Below, in pieces: positions 1-5,857 of a stretch of 10,440 bases of DNA. Under the pieces are notes generated by a model. That model was not told the DNA's origin. It was given only the letters and a program-made list of their open reading frames with translations, and searched no databases. Made by a program: the position numbers and the translations under genes. The DNA is from CAXRGH01 sp964230195 (lineage in GTDB: Bacteria > Pseudomonadota > Gammaproteobacteria > Enterobacterales > Alteromonadaceae): positions 1 through 10,440 of the forward strand of contig CAXRGH010000087.1 in the NCBI GenBank assembly GCA_964230195.1, in the 5' to 3' direction. How positions within the stretch are numbered: position 1 is the stretch's first letter; every line of letters starts with the position of its first letter.

Positions 1-717
1 GCCGTTTAAGAAAGAAACTTCTACCGTTCTTTGTAATAGTGCTTTGGTGTTACTTTCAAAGTTCTTAGCTTCCACTAGATCCACGGAAAGATTACCCGAG
101 CGTTTATGGCTCTTCATATCAAATGATATTCTGAAACGTCCCTCTGCCGGTTGTACATTGGATCCGTCATCATTTCCAATAGCAAACAAGCCTGACAAAA
201 TGTCACCTTCATTCGTATCACTCTGCTCTTCTGCTTGTTCATTTTCTTGCGACACTTGGTTTAATGCATTGACGATATCATTGAACGGCAGCCAATCGGT
301 AGTCAAAATCATTGTATTGGCGTCAAAACTTTGCTCACGGTACTGTTGCGCCTTCATGTAAGCTCTGACCATTCGCCAGACTTCAGCATCGAGTTCTGTC
401 TCATCATTGATTTTATCGATATTGATGGTGGCTTTTTTACTTCCCTCTTGAATGTAAGCGTTCTTGAGGAGGGGATGAACTAATGAAGGCGAAAGAATAG
501 GAAGGTCTTTTCCTGAAACCCCATCCATTTTAGCGGCTGGAATATCATAATCAGACTTGATATCGGGAGTTTTTAATTGATCCGAAAATTGTATTGCTAT
601 CCGCTCGTCGTGTTTTGAGTAATCAACAGAACTGTTGTTCCCAACTCTATTTTCTAACGACGTACACCCTGCTGCAGCTAATGTGGCTGCAACCCCCAAG
701 GCTATATTTCGAATCAT
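1..717 (-). CDS. bamC: Outer membrane protein assembly factor BamC (NlpB), lipoprotein, 3' end outside window
   Basis: BamC is a lipoprotein subunit of the BAM complex that folds beta-barrel proteins into the outer membrane; its extended N-terminal part binds BamD. The reading frame is open for 239 codons from an ATG at 717 to the window edge, so the C-terminal domain is missing here (E. coli BamC is about 344 residues). The N-terminus is a short lipoprotein signal peptide ending in LAAAGC, which makes Cys18 the lipidated residue; the -3 position is Ala rather than the usual Leu. The conserved stretch LTTDW at 138-142, followed by GRFRISFD at 193-200, matches the first helix-grip domain of BamC. 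Between them, residues about 150-190 form an acidic, Gln/Asn-rich insertion that E. coli lacks. The start is 11 bases after the dapA stop, and an AAGGA ribosome site overlaps the dapA end, so this is the second gene of a dapA-bamC operon, as in E. coli. Confidence 0.93.
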   Translation of the reverse strand, partial: MIRNIALGVAATLAAAGCTSLENRVGNNSSVDYSKHDERIAIQFSDQLKTPDIKSDYDIPAAKMDGVSGKDLPILSPSLVHPLLKNAYIQEGSKKATINIDKINDETELDAEVWRMVRAYMKAQQYREQSFDANTMILTTDWLPFNDIVNALNQVSQENEQAEEQSDTNEGDILSGLFAIGNDDGSNVQPAEGRFRISFDMKSHKRSGNLSVDLVEAKNFESNTKALLQRTVEVSFLNG

Positions 718-728
718 GATTATCCTTT

Positions 729-1607
729 TTATATTAAACCAATGTCACGCATGACGCTTTCGATGGTGCTTTGACTAGAAAGTTCCGCTTCTACTAGAGG
801 AAGCCTCAGATATCCGCTTTCTATCAGTCCCATTTTGAATAATGCGTATTTTGGCATAATAGGGTTAGATTCTACAAATAAAGTCTTATGTAATTCGGCA
901 ATTTTTTTATCCGTGCTTTGTGCAACCTCTGATTTACCGGAGGTAGCGGCATCACAAATAAGGCGCATTTCCTTGGGTACAATGTTTGCAGATACGGAAA
1001 TGACACCGTCGCCACCGGCTAACATGAAGTCACAACAAGTCTCATCATCACCACTGAGGAAAATAAATGATTCAGGCACCTTAGGTTTGAGTTGCGTTAA
1101 GCGTTCAACATTACCCGTAGCATCCTTAATTCCAACAATATTTGGGTGCTCGGATAATTGTATAACAGCTTCGTCAGATAAATCAGTAATCGTTCGCCCG
1201 GGTACATTATACAAAATCACTGGGATAGTTGCTGCGTTCGCAATTGCCTCAAAATGAGCAACCAGCCCTCGCTGTTGCGGCTTATTATAATAGGGAACTA
1301 CACTCAACAACCCTTGAGCCCCAGCGTCTGCACATTTCTCACCTAACTCTAATGCTTCAGCAGTAGAGTTCGCGCCACTGCCAGCGATCACTGGAACGCG
1401 ACCGTTGACAAACTCAACTGTTTTGGCTACCACTTCAATATGCTCATCAACGGGTAACGTTGGAGACTCACCGGTTGTGCCAACGGCAACGATTCCCTGA
1501 GAGCCTTGTTCAATGTGAAAGTCTACAAGCTTTTTCAATGAAGGATAATCTATAGTTCCATCGTCGAACATAGGGGTTACAAGGGCAACAAAACTTCCAG
1601 TAAACAT
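729..1607 (-). CDS. dapA: 4-hydroxy-tetrahydrodipicolinate synthase DapA
   Basis: DapA condenses pyruvate with aspartate semialdehyde in the cytoplasm, the first committed step of the diaminopimelate/lysine branch that feeds peptidoglycan. The product is a single TIM-barrel of 292 residues, the same length as E. coli DapA. All key residues are visible at E. coli numbering: Thr44-Thr45 in GTTGE, Tyr107 in PYYNKP, Tyr133 in LYNVPGR, Arg138, and the Schiff-base lysine Lys161 in GIKDATGN. The frame stays open upstream to 1676. I chose the ATG at 1607 because it has an AGGAGA ribosome site at ideal spacing and gives the conserved family N-terminus MFTGSFVALVTP. It is followed by bamC after 11 bases and is divergent from gcvR. 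The function is as certain as sequence can make it. Confidence 0.98.
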   Translation of the reverse strand: MFTGSFVALVTPMFDDGTIDYPSLKKLVDFHIEQGSQGIVAVGTTGESPTLPVDEHIEVVAKTVEFVNGRVPVIAGSGANSTAEALELGEKCADAGAQGLLSVVPYYNKPQQRGLVAHFEAIANAATIPVILYNVPGRTITDLSDEAVIQLSEHPNIVGIKDATGNVERLTQLKPKVPESFIFLSGDDETCCDFMLAGGDGVISVSANIVPKEMRLICDAATSGKSEVAQSTDKKIAELHKTLFVESNPIMPKYALFKMGLIESGYLRLPLVEAELSSQSTIESVMRDIGLI

Positions 1608-1611
1608 GACT

Positions 1612-1617
1612 TCTCCT
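1612..1617 (-). promoter_or_regulatory. Shine-Dalgarno site that sets the dapA start
   Basis: On the minus strand AGGAGA lies five bases before the ATG at 1607. It supports that start over the in-frame one at 1676, which would add 23 residues not found in the DapA family. Confidence 0.8.
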
Positions 1618-1696
1618 GTCGATATGATGACGCGTATGGTAATCAGCCGCTCTTTGAAAAACAAGCAATCCAACAATAAAAAATTAAAATGTTTTT

Positions 1697-1705
1697 TGCT
1701 ATTAT
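1697..1705 (+). promoter_or_regulatory. Probable extended -10 promoter for gcvR-bcp
   Basis: TGCTATTAT matches the extended -10 form (TGn followed by a hexamer with five of six consensus bases). It would start transcription near 1712, giving a leader of about 24 bases before the gcvR ATG. No good -35 hexamer is visible, which extended -10 promoters tolerate. The site overlaps a TATAAT on the other strand, so the two divergent operons may compete for polymerase here. Confidence 0.45.
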
Positions 1706-1706
1706 A
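1701..1706 (-). promoter_or_regulatory. Possible -10 element for dapA-bamC
   Basis: The minus strand reads a perfect TATAAT, 95 bases before the dapA ATG. The region 16-18 bases upstream of it does not resemble TTGACA, so the call rests on the -10 alone. The surrounding AT-rich stretch makes chance matches likely. Confidence 0.3.
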
Positions 1707-1735
1707 TTTTTAATGTGACTAACTACGGGTTTAAT

Positions 1736-2269
1736 ATGGAACGTTTGATGATACACGTCTTTGATGACGGCTCTGGCGGCGGCGTTGCGCTTTATCAGGA
1801 AATTGCCGCTATGATTGCTAGCAACAAGGTCAATGTGTTGAGTAGTGAATTTGATTGTATCAACCAACACTGTTTGATTGGTATTGTTCTCCAAGGCGAG
1901 CAAAGTGAACTTGACCGCATTGAAAATGCGGTGAATACGCGATTGCAAGGAACCAGAATAAGCTTCACAGTGCAGCATATTAACCTTGATTCATCTGAGA
2001 ATAGTCACTGTCTGTGTGCTGATATTGTCGGTATTAACGATAACTGCGCACTACATAAAGTGCTGGCATTTTTTACTCAGCATGAATTCACTATCATCCA
2101 ATCAAATTTGAGTACATTTACTGAAAAACATTCACAAGCTGAAATGATGAAACTATTTGTGTTGATCCGAACCAACCGTGACATCAGTATCGACACCCTG
2201 AATCATTATTTTGATGATTGTTTAAACCCTTTTAATTTAATCGGACATATCCGTCCCGCAACCCAATGA
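1736..2269 (+). CDS. gcvR: GcvR-like ACT-domain regulator of the glycine cleavage system
   Basis: GcvR has no DNA-binding domain. In E. coli it binds GcvA and turns it into a repressor of the gcvTHP operon when glycine is scarce. This product has 177 residues (E. coli about 190) and two tandem ACT-like repeats, roughly residues 3-80 and 90-170. Identity to E. coli GcvR is low, and the assignment leans on the position between dapA and bcp, the size and the repeat layout. In the first repeat the loop that reads DRPG in E. coli reads GSGG here (residues 12-15), so ligand binding may differ. The frame opens at a GTG at 1715, but the ATG at 1736 fits the family N-terminus better; another ATG at 1748 is possible. 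It ends seven bases before bcp, with which it forms an operon. Its presumed partner gcvA lies in the same window. Confidence 0.75.
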   Translation: MERLMIHVFDDGSGGGVALYQEIAAMIASNKVNVLSSEFDCINQHCLIGIVLQGEQSELDRIENAVNTRLQGTRISFTVQHINLDSSENSHCLCADIVGINDNCALHKVLAFFTQHEFTIIQSNLSTFTEKHSQAEMMKLFVLIRTNRDISIDTLNHYFDDCLNPFNLIGHIRPATQ

Positions 2270-2276
2270 GGCTTTA

Positions 2277-2744
2277 ATGGAATTTTTAGCAAAAGGCAGT
2301 GAAGTCAGCAACTTCACTCTACAGAATCAACGTGATGAAAGCATATCCTTAGATCAGTTCAGAGGGAAAAAAGTGCTTGTCTATTTTTATCCCAAAGCTA
2401 TGACACCCGGTTGTACAGTGCAAGCGCAGAATTTAAGAGATATTAAAGCATCACTCGACGAACACAACGTTGTCGTTTTTGGTATTAGTCCAGACCCTGT
2501 CAAACGCTTAGCAAAATTTGCCGAAAAAGATGAGTTGAATTTCCACTTACTCTCAGATGAAGATCATGCCATTGCAGACCAGTTTGGTGTTTGGGGTTTG
2601 AAAAAGTTCATGGGTAAAGAATATGATGGCATCCATAGAATCTCTTTTTTGGTTTCTGAAACTGGCGTTGTTGAGCATGTCTTCGACAAGTTCAAAACCA
2701 AAGACCACCATCAAGTTGTGCTAGACGTTCTAGCGGCATTATAA
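2277..2744 (+). CDS. bcp: Thioredoxin-dependent thiol peroxidase Bcp (BCP/PrxQ-type peroxiredoxin), one-cysteine form
   Basis: Bcp reduces hydrogen peroxide and organic hydroperoxides in the cytoplasm. The product has 155 residues, the usual length, with a thioredoxin fold. The peroxidatic cysteine is Cys46 in the motif YPKAMTPGCTVQA at 38-50, and the C-terminal half carries FGVWG and the YDGIHRISFL signature at 115-124. In E. coli Bcp a resolving cysteine follows five residues after the peroxidatic one; here that place (residue 51) is Gln, and Cys46 is the only cysteine in the whole protein. It must therefore work by a one-cysteine mechanism with an outside thiol. GAGG at the gcvR stop serves as ribosome site, so translation is coupled to gcvR. 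A terminator follows directly. Confidence 0.96.
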   Translation: MEFLAKGSEVSNFTLQNQRDESISLDQFRGKKVLVYFYPKAMTPGCTVQAQNLRDIKASLDEHNVVVFGISPDPVKRLAKFAEKDELNFHLLSDEDHAIADQFGVWGLKKFMGKEYDGIHRISFLVSETGVVEHVFDKFKTKDHHQVVLDVLAAL

Positions 2745-2750
2745 CTTACG

Positions 2751-2782
2751 AAAAATGGGTGCCTAACAAGCACCCAGTTTTT
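2751..2782. terminator. Bidirectional intrinsic terminator between bcp and perM
   Basis: A perfect seven-base stem, TGGGTGC (2756-2762) with GCACCCA (2770-2776), closes a seven-base loop. It is followed by GTTTTT on the plus strand and preceded by AAAAA, which gives a U-tract on the minus strand. It lies between the convergent ends of bcp (2744) and perM (2807) and can stop both transcripts. Confidence 0.88.
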
Positions 2783-2806
2783 ATTTATCAACAAGCCGAA
2801 ATGCTC

Positions 2807-3874
2807 TTAAACCGGGTCTTCTTCTGCCGGAGGATCGTCCCAGGCACTTAAGACAGCTTTCACTAGCGTGGCAAGCGGTATTGCGAAAAACACTCCCCAG
2901 AACCCCCATAACCCTCCAAAGAACAGAACAGCAATGATGATGTATAAGGGATGCAAGCTGACGGCTTCAGAAAACAACAAAGGAACGAGTAAGTTTCCAT
3001 CTAATGCCTGAATAATACTGTAAGCAATGAAGATGTACCAAAATTCTGACCCCAAACCGAATTGCACAAGGGCCACTGCCAATACTGGAATAGTCACTAA
3101 GGCGGCTCCAACATACGGAATAAGCACTGACAATCCAACTAAAATTCCCAGCAACAAAGCATATTGAAGTCCCAGCAGCCAAAACGTTATGACGGATACT
3201 GTTCCAACAATGAGTATCTCGAGCACCTTTCCGCGAATATAGTTAGTAATTTGTACATTCATTTCATTACCGACTTTATTAATCATTTTTCGCTCTTTTG
3301 GCAACAACGAACTCACGTTATCCAATAGTTCTTGCTTATCTTTCAGCATAAAAAACATCATCAACGGTACTAGAATAAAATACAGCAACAATGCGGCCAC
3401 CGAAAATAATGAGGCAAGTGAGGCAGACAAGGCATATTCACCAACTGAAAGTATCTGATTACTCATTGCATTGAGAAGTGATTGTATCTGTTGAGAATCA
3501 ACATAAGATGGGTATTGTTCTGGCAGGGTCAATAACCATTGCTGCAAACGTGCAAGAATATCAGGAAGGTCGCCGGCCAGGCGACTCGATTGCGCCCAAA
3601 CAGCAGGAAAAACAACCAGAAACAACCACACGCAAACTCCCATAAAAAGGATTAATGCTATTGTTGTTCCAAAGCTTCGACTGTAGCCTTTTTTCTGAAG
3701 TTGGGTCACAGGCCAGTCAAGCAGATAGCTTAGTACAACAGCAACCAGCACTGGCGCGAGGATCCCCCCCCATACCATCAGCACAAGCGAACACGTGATG
3801 ATTAAAGCGAGCAATACTGCCGCATCTGGATCTGAGAATTTGTTGGTGTACCAATCTCTCAATAATGTAAACAT
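2807..3874 (-). CDS. perM: AI-2E/PerM family inner membrane transporter
   Basis: This is a polytopic inner-membrane protein of the AI-2 exporter/PerM family, whose members include TqsA (AI-2 export) and sodium/proton antiporters; the substrate of PerM itself is not settled. The product has 355 residues (E. coli PerM 353). Hydrophobic segments lie at about 18-52, 70-92, 150-178, 217-233, 238-272, 278-292 and 308-345, with a soluble stretch at about 95-145. Family marks are FFMLKD (174-179), IPYVGA (252-257), LDGNLLVPL (291-299) and the GGLWGFWGVFFAIPLA block (320-335). The frame extends upstream to 4021 but overlaps the TusA-like gene there. The ATG at 3874 has an AGAGGA ribosome site overlapping that gene's stop and fits the family length. 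It is the second gene of a two-gene operon and converges on bcp. Confidence 0.9.
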   Translation of the reverse strand: MFTLLRDWYTNKFSDPDAAVLLALIITCSLVLMVWGGILAPVLVAVVLSYLLDWPVTQLQKKGYSRSFGTTIALILFMGVCVWLFLVVFPAVWAQSSRLAGDLPDILARLQQWLLTLPEQYPSYVDSQQIQSLLNAMSNQILSVGEYALSASLASLFSVAALLLYFILVPLMMFFMLKDKQELLDNVSSLLPKERKMINKVGNEMNVQITNYIRGKVLEILIVGTVSVITFWLLGLQYALLLGILVGLSVLIPYVGAALVTIPVLAVALVQFGLGSEFWYIFIAYSIIQALDGNLLVPLLFSEAVSLHPLYIIIAVLFFGGLWGFWGVFFAIPLATLVKAVLSAWDDPPAEEDPV

Positions 3875-3884
3875 GCCTGTTCCT

Positions 3885-4112
3885 CTATTTGTGTTCCACA
3901 CGACACCGCAAATGGCCGTTTTGATGTGATATCTTGATAGAAACGTTTTGAAGTCGGGTCTCAATATATCGCAACACATCTTGATGCATTGGATGATCAT
4001 TGAGTAAGATTTCAACCACAACCCCTTGTTTTTGCGACATTAAGCATTGCTTTGCGTTAACCAAAGCTAAAGGACAAGGAACCGACAACAGATCTAACTC
4101 ATATATCTTCAT
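3885..4112 (-). CDS. TusA/SirA-family sulfurtransferase-like protein with degenerate CPxP motif
   Basis: TusA-family proteins are small cytoplasmic sulfur carriers that hold a persulfide on the cysteine of a CPxP motif. This product has 75 residues, close to the family's 75-85, and the usual opening of a short strand followed by the motif: LDLLSVPCPLALVNAK at 6-21. The cysteine is Cys13, but the motif reads CPLA, so the second proline is replaced by Ala. The start is fixed because a TAG stop lies in frame directly before the ATG at 4112; no clear ribosome site precedes it, and a short AACAA/TTGTT hairpin sits just upstream. It ends 10 bases before perM. It is probably not TusA itself, so no symbol is given; its sulfur acceptor is unknown. 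Confidence 0.82.
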   Translation of the reverse strand: MKIYELDLLSVPCPLALVNAKQCLMSQKQGVVVEILLNDHPMHQDVLRYIETRLQNVSIKISHQNGHLRCRVEHK

Positions 4113-4157
4113 CTAACAATGCTTGTTCAGTTAAAAACGACTTCTGGATCTTTCAAA

Positions 4158-4302
4158 AGTATACGGCATCAGAAAGTGATATACGATCATTATTTACCGG
4201 ATAATAGTTCGACAACATTTTTAGGAACAGTATTAACTACGACTAAAAAACAATAAAATTTGTGATACTTTTCAAATGAATTCTGAGTATACTGAAAGTG
4301 AT
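4158..4302 (+). repeat. Two-copy split direct repeat upstream of bepA
   Basis: AGTATAC followed by GAAAGTGAT occurs at 4158-4164/4172-4180, with a 7-base gap, and again at 4286-4292/4294-4302, with a 1-base gap. The unequal gaps argue against a simple protein-binding site, and chance is possible in AT-rich DNA. Confidence 0.3.
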
Positions 4303-4320
4303 TTTATTCAATACAATAAT

Positions 4321-4347
4321 TGAACTTGTTGACGGTATTGAGTCTAA
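4321..4347 (+). promoter_or_regulatory. Sigma-E (RpoE)-type promoter for bepA
   Basis: TGAACTT (4321-4327) matches six of seven bases of the sigma-E -35 consensus GGAACTT. After a 15-base spacer, TCTAA (4343-4347) matches the sigma-E -10 (TCTRA type). Transcription would begin near 4354, leaving about 21 bases that hold the GGAG ribosome site before the ATG at 4375. E. coli bepA is a known member of the sigma-E regulon, which supports the call. Confidence 0.68.
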
Positions 4348-4374
4348 GTCACGGACTTGTAAGTTTGGAGTAAC

Positions 4375-5820
4375 ATGAAGAAACAAGTGATTGCATGGTG
4401 TCTGTCCAGTTGGTTTGCTTTTCAGTCATTCTCAAGTGTCGCCTCAGACACCAACAAATTACCCGACATTGGAATTGCAGGCTCTAGTGCATTAACACTA
4501 GAGCGAGAAGTTGTTCTCGGTGATGCAATCATGAGAATTCGTCGTGGCCAAGGCGCAGTGCTCCACGACCCAGTGTTACAAGATTATATTCAAGACATAG
4601 GAAATCGACTCGTTGTTCTTGCTGATGACGTGAATTTTCCTTTTACTTTCTTCTTTGTCAACGATCCTTCAATTAATGCTTTCGCATTTTTTGGTGGTCA
4701 CATCGGTATGAATACGGGGCTATTAGCATTAGCAGACAATGAGAGCGAAGTTGCGGCAGTACTTGCTCACGAGATTGCCCACGTAACGCAGCGGCATCTT
4801 GCGCGCCGACTAGAAGCTCAGAAGAATACCAGTAGTTTAAGCATGGCGTCACTGATTGCAGGGGTATTACTTGCCATGGCTGGCGGTTCAGAAGTTGCTT
4901 TAGCCACCATGATGGGCTCCATGGGGATGATGACACAAGGAAATATCAACTACACCCGCAAAAATGAAAAAGAAGCCGACCGAATTGGCATGAACATCTT
5001 GCGACGCTCACGATATGATCCTATGGCAGCTTCAAGTTTCTTTGCCAAACTGGCAGCTAAAAATCGTTATAACAGTAAAAGTCTGGCTTACCTTCAAACT
5101 CATCCCCTGCCATTAGATCGCGTAGCCGACACACGCGCCCGAGCATTATCTAAACCTCGCTTCATTCCGCGAGAAGAAAAGCACTTTGAGTTGGCTAAGG
5201 CGCGTATCAATGTTCGTTATCAAGATAACACTGACTGGCTGGCCTATTACCATAACAAGCAAATGAAAGATCCATCGAATCCTGCTAATGCCTATGGAGT
5301 TGCCCTAGCCTACTTTGAAAAGAATGAATTTGAAAAAGCTCAGCAAATCATCAGTAGCCTACGATTTAGAGATCCACGTAACCTTTTCTATATTGATTTA
5401 GCAACAGATATAGCCATAGGGCTCAAGCACTATGAAAGTGGTGAAAAGATGTTACAAGCTCAACTTTTACTGCAACCCAGCAATCGCGTCTTGATATTGA
5501 ACTTGGCGAATCTATGGTTGCAATCAAAGAAAGAGCCACAAGCGATCCAATTATTACGCGATTACATCATTGATGCGCCTGAGGATATGCTGTCGAGACA
5601 ACTATTGGTTGAGGGCTATGAGCGAACCAATCAAGACATGGACGTGCTACAAGAAAAAGCCGAGATGTATGCGCTAATGGGTGCTTATGAGAGGAGTGTC
5701 GACCACCTTCACAATGCCTATAATTTTGCAGCAAGAAATAAGAATACGTTAGAAATGAAACGGATTAACGCTCGTATTGGTCAATTTAAAAAGCAACTAG
5801 ACGTGATGGATAACCTCTAG
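4375..5820 (+). CDS. bepA: Beta-barrel assembly-enhancing protease BepA (M48 metalloprotease with TPR domain)
   Basis: BepA is a periplasmic zinc protease and chaperone that helps LptD mature and degrades outer-membrane proteins stalled at the BAM complex. The product has 481 residues (E. coli 487). A signal peptide covers residues 1-23, with a Ser-Val-Ala cleavage site before Ser24. The M48 domain follows: the zinc motif HEIAH at 132-136 with catalytic Glu133, the third ligand Glu200 in NEKEADRIG, and the regulatory His243 in THPLP, which corresponds to the self-inhibiting His246 of E. coli. Hydrophobic glycine/methionine-rich segments lie at about 155-188. Residues from about 295 to 470 are helical TPR repeats that bind BAM and substrates. 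GGAG lies four bases before the ATG. It is divergent from the TusA-like gene, and a sigma-E-like promoter sits just upstream. Confidence 0.96.
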   Translation: MKKQVIAWCLSSWFAFQSFSSVASDTNKLPDIGIAGSSALTLEREVVLGDAIMRIRRGQGAVLHDPVLQDYIQDIGNRLVVLADDVNFPFTFFFVNDPSINAFAFFGGHIGMNTGLLALADNESEVAAVLAHEIAHVTQRHLARRLEAQKNTSSLSMASLIAGVLLAMAGGSEVALATMMGSMGMMTQGNINYTRKNEKEADRIGMNILRRSRYDPMAASSFFAKLAAKNRYNSKSLAYLQTHPLPLDRVADTRARALSKPRFIPREEKHFELAKARINVRYQDNTDWLAYYHNKQMKDPSNPANAYGVALAYFEKNEFEKAQQIISSLRFRDPRNLFYIDLATDIAIGLKHYESGEKMLQAQLLLQPSNRVLILNLANLWLQSKKEPQAIQLLRDYIIDAPEDMLSRQLLVEGYERTNQDMDVLQEKAEMYALMGAYERSVDHLHNAYNFAARNKNTLEMKRINARIGQFKKQLDVMDNL

Positions 5821-5857
5821 CTTCGTTGATCATTTCACTTTTCGAGAAGACACGGAA

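Larger units (their letters stand above)
4113..4374. other. Intergenic region between divergent tusA-like gene and bepA
   Basis: This 262-base AT-rich gap is the longest non-coding stretch in the window. I see no open frame of note and no RNA gene. The right end holds a sigma-E-like promoter for bepA. The left part holds TATACT on the minus strand (4158-4163), a possible -10 for the TusA-like gene without a matching -35. Two copies of a split sequence, AGTATAC plus GAAAGTGAT, occur at 4158-4180 and 4286-4302. Confidence 0.7.

Noticed and set aside
44..361. Plus-strand open frame of 105 codons
   Set aside because: It lies antisense inside bamC, whose minus-strand frame is open from 717 to the window edge and has clear family matches.
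835..1257. Plus-strand open frame of 140 codons
   Set aside because: It is antisense to dapA, which keeps every catalytic residue; the translated sequence shows no recognisable domain.
1608..1676. Longer dapA starting at 1676
   Set aside because: The 23 added residues are absent from the DapA family, and the ATG at 1607 has an ideal ribosome site.
1643..1978. Minus-strand open frame of 111 codons opposite gcvR
   Set aside because: It overlaps the gcvR coding sequence and both predicted promoters, and has no recognisable domain.
3875..4021. Longer perM starting at 4021
   Set aside because: The extension would overlap most of the TusA-like gene in another frame; the 3874 start gives the family length and has a ribosome site.
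4329..4350. Sigma-70 promoter for bepA using TTGACG at 4329
   Set aside because: No -10 hexamer lies 16-18 bases downstream; the sigma-E boxes explain the same region better.
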